From Streptomyces roseoviridis (GTDB lineage Bacteria > Actinomycetota > Actinomycetes > Streptomycetales > Streptomycetaceae), in assembly GCF_039535235.1 (NCBI RefSeq), contig NZ_BAAAWU010000001.1, positions 3,968,001 to 4,032,000 on the forward strand: a DNA stretch of 64,000 nucleotides, read 5' to 3'. Below the pieces are notes generated by a model. The model had not been told where the DNA came from and made no database searches. It saw only the letters and a program-made list of their open reading frames with translations. Made by a program: the position numbers and the translations under genes. How positions within the stretch are numbered: the stretch's first letter is position 1; each line of letters begins with the position of its first letter. Below, in pieces: positions 33,329 through 39,441 of this stretch.

Positions 33329-33529
33329 GTGAGAAGAGTGGACATTCAGTGGCGCAAGTCCTCGTTCTCGGAGGACTCCGACGGGAACTGCCTGGAACTT
33401 GCCACACACGGTGGCGACATCCTCGTGCGGGAGAGTGACGACCCCGAGGTGATCGTCAGGACGTCGCCGGAGAAGCTGCGTGCGTTCCTGGCCGGGGTGA
33501 AGGCGGGCGAGTTCGACGACCTCGTGTGA
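33329..33529 (+). CDS. DUF397 protein, partner of the XRE regulator
   Basis: 66 residues. Contains the family core WRKSSFSEDSDGNCLELA followed by a short sheet ILVRESDDPEVIV. DUF397 proteins accompany XRE-DUF5753 regulators across Streptomyces (the best known pair is the BldB-associated WhiJ type) and are thought to act with them in development. GTG 33329 or GTG 33338 may be used; AAGG lies 10 bases before the second. It starts 4 bp after the regulator stop, so the amber codon upstream may also reduce its translation. Confidence 0.82.
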   Translation: MRRVDIQWRKSSFSEDSDGNCLELATHGGDILVRESDDPEVIVRTSPEKLRAFLAGVKAGEFDDLV

Positions 33530-33596
33530 GGCACGCGTCGTTTCGCGGGCGCGGCGCTACTGGCATATGCGAATTTCGGTTGAGCGTGCATAAACG

Positions 33597-33626
33597 TTGA
33601 TGAGACACGTTGGTTGGCGCTACGGT
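33597..33626 (+). promoter_or_regulatory. Candidate promoter for the small-gene pair
   Basis: TTGATG at 33597-33602 and TACGGT at 33621-33626 with an 18-bp spacer, in a locally AT-rich stretch about 100 bp before the first small gene. Confidence 0.45.
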
Positions 33627-33670
33627 TCAACTCCACGGTGTGACCGTTCCGTCACGTCCTGGAACGACAG

Positions 33671-33702
33671 TGCCCCGGCGGTGTTAGCAGCACCCCGGGG
33701 CA
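33671..33702 (+). other. Leader hairpin before the small-gene pair
   Basis: TGCCCCGGCGGTG (33671-33683) pairs with CACCCCGGGGCA (33691-33702), one bulged base, loop TTAGCAG. It lies between the predicted promoter and the ATG at 33730, so it would be in the 5' leader. Confidence 0.55.
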
Positions 33703-33729
33703 TGGCCAACGCTTAGCAGGAGCGTCAGC

Positions 33730-34053
33730 ATGAACCACCGTATCCGGTCCGTCCTGGGCCGCGCACTCGCCCGACTGCTCGCCCCGCCCGCCCCCGTGAG
33801 CGCCTCCCGCACGGCCACCGGCCGGTGCCTGGTCGTCCGTCGTAGCGGTCCCCTCCGCGTGCCCGCCCCGCTCCGCGCGGCGACCGGTGCCGACGCACCC
33901 GTCCTCGACCCCGGCGGGCCTCTCGTACGGCCGTACCTCGTCGCTCACGAGCAGCGGGACCGCCGTATCGCCCTCGCCCTGGCGCTGGACGGGATCGACG
34001 TCGGGCCGTGGGTCATCCACGGGCGACTCGTCGGGGTCGGAGGGACGGTCTGA
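33730..34053 (+). CDS. Small basic protein of unknown function
   Basis: 107 residues, starting at an ATG with AGGAG about 6 bases upstream. Arg-rich N-terminus (MNHRIRSVLGRALARLL), Pro/Ala linker, then a conserved-looking block LVRPYLVAHEQRDRRIALAL followed by DGIDVGPWVIHG. I have seen this RPYLVAHEQ type in other Streptomyces small proteins but know no function. The stop shares one base with the start of the next gene (TGATG), so the two are translated together. Confidence 0.6.
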   Translation: MNHRIRSVLGRALARLLAPPAPVSASRTATGRCLVVRRSGPLRVPAPLRAATGADAPVLDPGGPLVRPYLVAHEQRDRRIALALALDGIDVGPWVIHGRLVGVGGTV

Positions 34054-34325
34054 TGGCCGCGCCTCTGTCCGGACTCCGGATCAGCCGGGTCCCCGGCAAG
34101 CCCGTCGTCCGTGAGGCCGACGGCGGCCTCTCCATTCCGCTCTGGCTCCAGCGGGACGGCCGGTTCGACACGGACCTCGCCCTTCGGCTCACCGCCGGCG
34201 AGGCCGAGATGCTGCACGCGCAGCTCTGTTTCGCCCTCGACGGTGAGCCGGTGACCACGCCCCGCGCCCAGACCCCGGACTGTCGCAAGACCGCTCTGGG
34301 ACCGGCGGGCGAATGGAGGCCGTAG
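34053..34325 (+). CDS. Small protein of unknown function, coupled to the gene upstream
   Basis: 90 residues, ATG overlapping the previous stop. The protein looks like a small alpha/beta domain: LRISRVPGKPVVREADGGLS, IPLWLQRDGRFDTDLALRL and a C-terminal helix TAGEAEMLHAQLCFALDG. No membrane span or known motif. A strong bidirectional terminator follows. Always reading the pair as a unit is the safest inference. Confidence 0.55.
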   Translation: MAAPLSGLRISRVPGKPVVREADGGLSIPLWLQRDGRFDTDLALRLTAGEAEMLHAQLCFALDGEPVTTPRAQTPDCRKTALGPAGEWRP

Positions 34326-34353
34326 GGCCGTAGCCCACCCACCGGCACGTGGA

Positions 34354-34383
34354 GGCCCGTACCCCGACGTCCGGGTACGGGCC
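34354..34383. terminator. Bidirectional terminator, small-gene pair and SDR gene
   Basis: Perfect 11-base arms GGCCCGTACCC (34354-34364) and GGGTACGGGCC (34373-34383), 8-base loop, between convergent genes. Confidence 0.85.
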
Positions 34384-34394
34384 CCCGTGTTCCG

Positions 34395-35225
34395 CTACTG
34401 GTCGAGCTTCGTGTCCCGCCCCACCTTGTCCCAGGCGGTCAGGTCCGCCCGCACCTGGTCCAGGTGGGTGTGGATCGTGTCGATGGCGTCCTCGCCGAGG
34501 GCGAGGCGCAGCGGCGGCTCGTCGGCGTCGAGGGCGGCCAGGACGGCGGCGGCCGCCTTCGCCGGGTCGCCGGCCTGGGTGCCGCCACCGGTCTCGACGT
34601 AGGCGCGGGTGGCGCCGACGGTCTCCGCGTAGTCGTCGAGGGTGCCCTCGCTCAGGCTGTGGTTGCCGAAGAGGCTGGTGCGGAAGGCGCCCGGCTCCAC
34701 GATCAGCACCCGGATGCCGAGCGGACCGACCTCGGCGGCCAGCGCCTCCGACATGCCCTCCAGGGCGAACTTCGTCGCGCTGTACGCGCCGAAGCCGGCC
34801 ATCGACATCTGGCCGCCGACGCTGCTGAGCTGGACGATCGCGCCGGAGCGGCGGGCCCGCATGTGGGGCAGCACGGCCCGGGTCAGGGCGGCCGGACCGA
34901 AGACGTGTACGTCGAACAGCGAGCGCAGCTCGGCGTCGCCGGTCTCCTCCACCGACCCGACGTGGGTGCGGCCCGCGTTGTTGACGAGGACGTCGATGCG
35001 TCCGTGCCGCTCGGCGACCTGGCCGACCACCCGCTCGACGGCGGCGTGGTCGGTGACGTCCAGGGTGACGGCCTCGACCTGGTCGGGGTGGGCGGCGACC
35101 AGCTCGTCCAGGGTGCCCGCGCGGCGGGCGGCGGCGACCACGACGTCGCCGGCGGCGACGGCCGCCTCGGTGAAGGCGCGTCCGAAGCCGCTGTTGGCAC
35201 CGGTGATCAGCCAGACCTTGCTCAT
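34395..35225 (-). CDS. Short-chain dehydrogenase/reductase
   Basis: 276 residues. Classical SDR: cofactor loop WLITGANSGFGRAF (TGxxxGxG), DVTDHAAVERVV, LVNNAGRTHVG, the catalytic Ser in IVQLSSVGGQMSM and YxxxK in GAYSATKFALEG. The Arg-Arg after the second strand (VAAARRAG) favours NADPH. The substrate is unknown. It is divergent from a LysR regulator, the usual arrangement for a locally controlled oxidoreductase. Confidence 0.88.
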   Translation of the reverse strand: MSKVWLITGANSGFGRAFTEAAVAAGDVVVAAARRAGTLDELVAAHPDQVEAVTLDVTDHAAVERVVGQVAERHGRIDVLVNNAGRTHVGSVEETGDAELRSLFDVHVFGPAALTRAVLPHMRARRSGAIVQLSSVGGQMSMAGFGAYSATKFALEGMSEALAAEVGPLGIRVLIVEPGAFRTSLFGNHSLSEGTLDDYAETVGATRAYVETGGGTQAGDPAKAAAAVLAALDADEPPLRLALGEDAIDTIHTHLDQVRADLTAWDKVGRDTKLDQ

Positions 35226-35315
35226 GTCGGGGTTCCCCTCGTTCTTCGGCGTTCTTTGCGTCAACCACCCTTCCCGAGGCGGGTGTTGTCCGTCCAAGAA
35301 CCGTCGTGATAGCCC
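35226..35315. promoter_or_regulatory. Divergent SDR/LysR control region
   Basis: Contains an imperfect inverted repeat CAACCACCC (35262-35270) and GGGTGTTG (35281-35288), the spacing and size expected for a LysR-type binding site. Two GTTCTT copies at 35241 and 35251 face AAGAAC at 35296. Confidence 0.5.
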
Positions 35316-36344
35316 ATGGTCATGACCATCGACGTGCACGGACGGGACCTGCGCTACTTCCTCGCCGTCGCGGAGGAACTCCACTTCACCCGCGCCGCCG
35401 AGCGGCTGTACGTCTCGCAGCCCGGTCTCAGCAAACAGATACGCGCCCTGGAACGGCAGCTCGGCGCGCCCCTCTTCGACCGCGACCGGCACGGCGTCCG
35501 CCTCACCCCCGTCGGTGCGGCCCTGATTCCGCACGCCCGCGCCGTGCTCGCCGCCTGGGCCGACGCCGAGGCCGCGGTCCGGGACGCCCGCTCCGCGCAG
35601 GACGCCACCCTCGTCATCGGCATGTCCACGAGCCCCGGGCGCGGCGGACTGCTCCCGGCGATCCGGTCCCGCTTCACCGAGCGGCACCCCGGCGTCCGGC
35701 TCCGGCTGCGCCAGTTCGGCTGGGAGGACCCGACCGCGGGGCTCGCCGACGGCGCCAGCGACCTCGCCTTCGTCTGGCTGCCGCTGGCCGGCGCCGAGCG
35801 CTACCGCTGGATCGTCGTCGCCGCCGAACCCCGTCTGATCGCCCTGCCCGAGAGCCATCCGCTGGCCGCCCGCGACCGGGTCGCCTTCACCGAACTCCTC
35901 GACGAACCCTTCCTCGCGCTGCCCGCCGCCGCCCCCGAACTGCGCGACCACTGGCTCGCCCTGGACGCGCGGGCCGGCCGCCCGGCCCGTATCGGCGCGG
36001 AGATCGCCTCCGCCGACGAGACCTACGAGGCCCTCGTCGACGGCCTCGGCATCTGCCTGGTCGCCACCGGGAACGCCCCGCTCCTCACCCGTGGCGGCGT
36101 CGTCACCCGCCCCGTCGACGGCGTCACGCCGTCCCGCCTCGCCCTCGCCTGGCGCGCCGGCGACCCGCGCGCGGAGGTCCGGGACTACGTCCGCGCGGCG
36201 GCCCGGGTGACCCGCCTCCCCGCGACCGACGGACACCTCGGCCCGACCCCGGACACGGCAGGGGACACGACCCCGGACACGGCACGGGACGCGGCACGGG
36301 AGACGGCCCCGGCCACGGCCCCGGACACGGCGCCGGGCAGGTGA
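35316..36344 (+). CDS. LysR-family transcriptional regulator
   Basis: 342 residues. N-terminal winged HTH of LysR type (YFLAVAEELHFTRAAERLYV, SQPGLSKQIRALERQLG, PLFDRDRHGVRLTPVG), then the periplasmic-binding-like effector domain. The last 40 residues are a repetitive Pro/Asp/Thr/Ala tail (PDTAGDTTPDTARDAARETA) not found in typical family members. ATG 35316 or 35322 may be the start. It probably controls the divergent SDR gene. Confidence 0.87.
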   Translation: MVMTIDVHGRDLRYFLAVAEELHFTRAAERLYVSQPGLSKQIRALERQLGAPLFDRDRHGVRLTPVGAALIPHARAVLAAWADAEAAVRDARSAQDATLVIGMSTSPGRGGLLPAIRSRFTERHPGVRLRLRQFGWEDPTAGLADGASDLAFVWLPLAGAERYRWIVVAAEPRLIALPESHPLAARDRVAFTELLDEPFLALPAAAPELRDHWLALDARAGRPARIGAEIASADETYEALVDGLGICLVATGNAPLLTRGGVVTRPVDGVTPSRLALAWRAGDPRAEVRDYVRAAARVTRLPATDGHLGPTPDTAGDTTPDTARDAARETAPATAPDTAPGR

Positions 36345-36432
36345 GGCACCCGCGGAAACCCAGTGGAAGCGGTGTCGGTGGGTCCGCCTATGCTGCACCG
36401 GACTCATACGCGGACCAGGGGAGGGCGCGGCC

Positions 36433-37419
36433 ATGTTCGGCAAGCTGTTCGGCAGGGGTACGGAGGGGCCGGCGGCGGATCCGTACGCCCTGCCCGTCCC
36501 GCGCAGGCGCAGGAACGACATGTACGTCCTGCGCGCCCTCGGCGACACGCGGGTGCTGGCGGCGGTGGAGGCGGCCGACGCGGGCGAATGGGAGGCCGTC
36601 AAGGAGGCCCTCGCCCCCTTCGACCTCGGCCGTGAGCACGATGTCCTCGGTGTGGTCGCGGACGTGGACGGCGTGGAGGAGTGGATCGGCCGGGCCGTCG
36701 AGGAGGACAAGGAGCACCGGGCCACCGCGCTGCTGATATCCGGTGCGCGCCACATCATGTGGGGCTGGGAGGCGCGCACCTCCGCGCGTGCCGTGGACGT
36801 CACGCAGGAGCAGTGGCGGATCTTCCACGAGCGGCTCCACATCGCCGAGGAGCAGCTCCTGGAGGCCGCCGAGCTGCGGCCGGACTGGGTCACGCCGTGG
36901 CGCCGCCTCCTCACCTCCGGCCGCGGCATGTCGCTGGGCGCCGCCGTCAACGAGACCCGGCGCGACGCCGCCCTGCGCCGTGAGCCGCTGGACCTGGAGA
37001 CGCACCTGGAGTGGCTGTCGCAGCTCCAGCCGCGCTGGGGCGGCGAGCCCGGCGAGGCCATGGCCTTCGCCCGTGCGGCGCTCTCCCGCGCCCCGCAGGG
37101 GCACCCCCTCGGCTGCGTGATCGCCATGGCGCACATCGAGGACTGGGTCGAGTCGGACGACGCCGACTGCCTCGTGGACCCGGCGATCCAGGCCGAGCTG
37201 CGCCGGGCCGCCGACCACAGCATCCTGCATCCCGCCTACGTGCGGCGCCTGGGCTGGCAGAACGACTTCAACATGTTCGCCATGGCCCTGTCGCTCGCGG
37301 GGGAGCGGCACACGGTCCGGCGGGTGTTCCAGGCCCTCGACGGTGCATACACCAGCTGGCCGTGGACCTACTTCGCGGAACCCGAGAAGGAATTCGCCCG
37401 CCGCCACCGCCGCGCCTGA
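36433..37419 (+). CDS. Unrecognised cytosolic protein, helical
   Basis: 328 residues, no signal or membrane span. It starts MFGKLFGRG after GGGGAGGGCGCGGCC. The body is rich in helices and Trp, with TPR-like pairs: DTRVLAAVEAADAGEWEAVK, RLHIAEEQLLEAAELRPDW and LGCVIAMAHIEDWVES. This resembles the DUF4034-type proteins of actinobacteria, but I am not sure. It lies 172 bp before the HSP90-family gene on the same strand; the gap is C-rich low-complexity sequence. Whether it belongs with the HSP90-TPR pair is open. Confidence 0.5.
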   Translation: MFGKLFGRGTEGPAADPYALPVPRRRRNDMYVLRALGDTRVLAAVEAADAGEWEAVKEALAPFDLGREHDVLGVVADVDGVEEWIGRAVEEDKEHRATALLISGARHIMWGWEARTSARAVDVTQEQWRIFHERLHIAEEQLLEAAELRPDWVTPWRRLLTSGRGMSLGAAVNETRRDAALRREPLDLETHLEWLSQLQPRWGGEPGEAMAFARAALSRAPQGHPLGCVIAMAHIEDWVESDDADCLVDPAIQAELRRAADHSILHPAYVRRLGWQNDFNMFAMALSLAGERHTVRRVFQALDGAYTSWPWTYFAEPEKEFARRHRRA

Positions 37420-37591
37420 CCCGCCGCCACCGCCGCACCCGGCCCGGCCCGCACACCAGGGCCGCCCCGCGCACCGGCCCGGCCCCCGTGCCCGGCTCCC
37501 GTGCCCGGCCCGGCCCCCGCGCACCGGCCCGCCCCGCGCACCCGGCCCGGCCCGCACGCCACCCACCGCCCTTCCCACCCCGGACTGCCCG

Positions 37592-39439
37592 ATGACTCTG
37601 CCCGACACCGCCGCGAACCCGGCCGGCGCCGACCGCACCTTCCAGGTGGATCTGCGCGGCCTCGTCGACCTCCTCTCCCACCACCTCTACTCCAGCCCCC
37701 GCGTCTACCTGCGCGAACTCCTCCAGAACGCCGTGGACGCGCTGACCGCCCGGCACGCCCTCGAACCGGACGCCCCCGAAGGCGCCTTCGGCATCCGGCT
37801 GCTCGCCGACGGCTCGGTCGTCCGCGTCGAGGACGACGGCGTCGGCCTCACCGAGGCCGACGTGCACACCTTCCTCGCCACCATCGGCCGCAGCAGCAAG
37901 CGGGCCGACCGGATCGCCGAACAGCGGGGCGACTTCATCGGCCAGTTCGGCATCGGCCTGCTCTCCTGCTTCCTGGTCGCGGACGAGATCCACGTCCTCA
38001 GCCGCTCCGCCCGCACCCCCGACGCCCCCGCCGTGGAGTGGCGGGGACGCGGCGACGGCAGCTACACCGTCCGCACCCTGCCCGCCTCCGCCCGCCCCCG
38101 CCCCGGCACCACCGTCACGCTGACCCCGCGCGTCGACGCCGGCGAGTGGACCCGCCCCGCCCAGGTGCACGCGCTGGCCCGGCACTTCGGGTCCCTGCTG
38201 CGCCACCCGGTGACCTTCGACGACGGCACCGGCGGCACCGGCGCCCCCGTCAACCCCGAGCCCGCGCCCTGGGCCCGTACGTACCCCACGCCCGGAGCCC
38301 GCTCGCGTGCGCTCGCCGCGTACGGCACGGACGTCTTCGGCTTCACGCCCCTGGACACCATCGAGCTCGACCTGCCGGCCGTCGGCCTCAAGGGCATCGC
38401 CTGCGTGCTGCCCGAGGCGGTCCCGGCCGGACGCCGCCACGGCCACCGCGTGCACGTCAAGGGCATGCTCCTGTCGGAACAGGCCGAGGAGATCCTGCCC
38501 GAGTGGGCGTTCTTCGTCCGCTGCGTCGTCGACGCCGAAAGCCTGCGTCCCACCGCGTCCCGCGAGTCGCTGTACGAGGACGACACCCTCGCCGCCGTCC
38601 GCGACGCCCTCGCCGAGCGGCTGCGCGCGTGGATCGCCCGGGCCGCCGCCAGCGACCCCGACCTGCTCGGCCGCTTCCTGCAGACCCACCACCTGGCCGT
38701 GAAGTCGCTCGCCGTCCACGACGACGAGATCCTGCGGATGCTGCTGCCCTGGCTGCCGTTCGAGACCACCGACGGGCACACCACCCTCGACGAGTTCGCG
38801 CGCACCCACCGCACGGTGCTCGTGACGTCGAGCGTCGAGGAGTTCCGGCAGGTCGCGGCGATCGCCTCGGCCGCCGGGCTCGGCGTCGTCAACGGCGGCT
38901 ACACCTACGACCGCGACCTGGTCCACCGGCTCCCCGAGATCCGGCCCGAGGTCGGCGTCGCCGACCTCGACCCGGCCACCCTCACCGCCCACCTCGACCC
39001 CGTCGACCGGGAGACGGAACTCGCCGCCGCGCCCTACCTCGCCCTGGCCCGCGACGCCCTCGCCGTCTTCGACTGCGACGTCGCGCTGCGCACCTTCCAG
39101 CCCGCCTCCGCGCCCGCCCTCCTCATCGACAGCCGCGAGGCCCGCCACGAGCGCACCCGCTCCCAGCTCGCCCGCGAGCAGGAGGGCGGCCTGTGGGGCG
39201 ACATCCTCGGCGCCCTGCGCCAGGAGGCCCCCCGGGCCCAGCTGATCCTCAACCAGCTCAACCCGCTGGTCCGCACCGCCGTCGCCATCGACGAGCCCGA
39301 ACTGGCCCGCACCAGCGCCGAAGCCCTCTACGGCCAGGCCGCGCTGCTGTCCCGGCGCCCGCTGCGGCCCGCCGAGTCGAGCCTCATCAACCGCTCCTTC
39401 CTCGACCTCCTCGCCCACGCCCTCCGCAAGGACAGCTGA
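37592..39439 (+). CDS. HSP90-family (HtpG-like) ATPase
   Basis: 615 residues. The N-terminal GHKL ATPase domain is intact: YLRELLQNAVDALTAR (N box, N46), VEDDGVGLTEADV (D82), the lid TIGRSSKRAD and GQFGIGLLSCF (117-122). The middle domain contains KGMLLSEQAEEILPEWAFFV, then RPTASRESLYED with the catalytic-loop arginine, as in HtpG. The C-terminal part is divergent and ends without MEEVD. The protein is shorter in the charged linker than E. coli HtpG. The TPR gene follows 2 bp later. HSP90 proteins remodel client proteins using ATP; the client here is unknown, and the close gene pairing points to a dedicated partner. Confidence 0.85.
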   Translation: MTLPDTAANPAGADRTFQVDLRGLVDLLSHHLYSSPRVYLRELLQNAVDALTARHALEPDAPEGAFGIRLLADGSVVRVEDDGVGLTEADVHTFLATIGRSSKRADRIAEQRGDFIGQFGIGLLSCFLVADEIHVLSRSARTPDAPAVEWRGRGDGSYTVRTLPASARPRPGTTVTLTPRVDAGEWTRPAQVHALARHFGSLLRHPVTFDDGTGGTGAPVNPEPAPWARTYPTPGARSRALAAYGTDVFGFTPLDTIELDLPAVGLKGIACVLPEAVPAGRRHGHRVHVKGMLLSEQAEEILPEWAFFVRCVVDAESLRPTASRESLYEDDTLAAVRDALAERLRAWIARAAASDPDLLGRFLQTHHLAVKSLAVHDDEILRMLLPWLPFETTDGHTTLDEFARTHRTVLVTSSVEEFRQVAAIASAAGLGVVNGGYTYDRDLVHRLPEIRPEVGVADLDPATLTAHLDPVDRETELAAAPYLALARDALAVFDCDVALRTFQPASAPALLIDSREARHERTRSQLAREQEGGLWGDILGALRQEAPRAQLILNQLNPLVRTAVAIDEPELARTSAEALYGQAALLSRRPLRPAESSLINRSFLDLLAHALRKDS

Positions 39440-39441
39440 CG

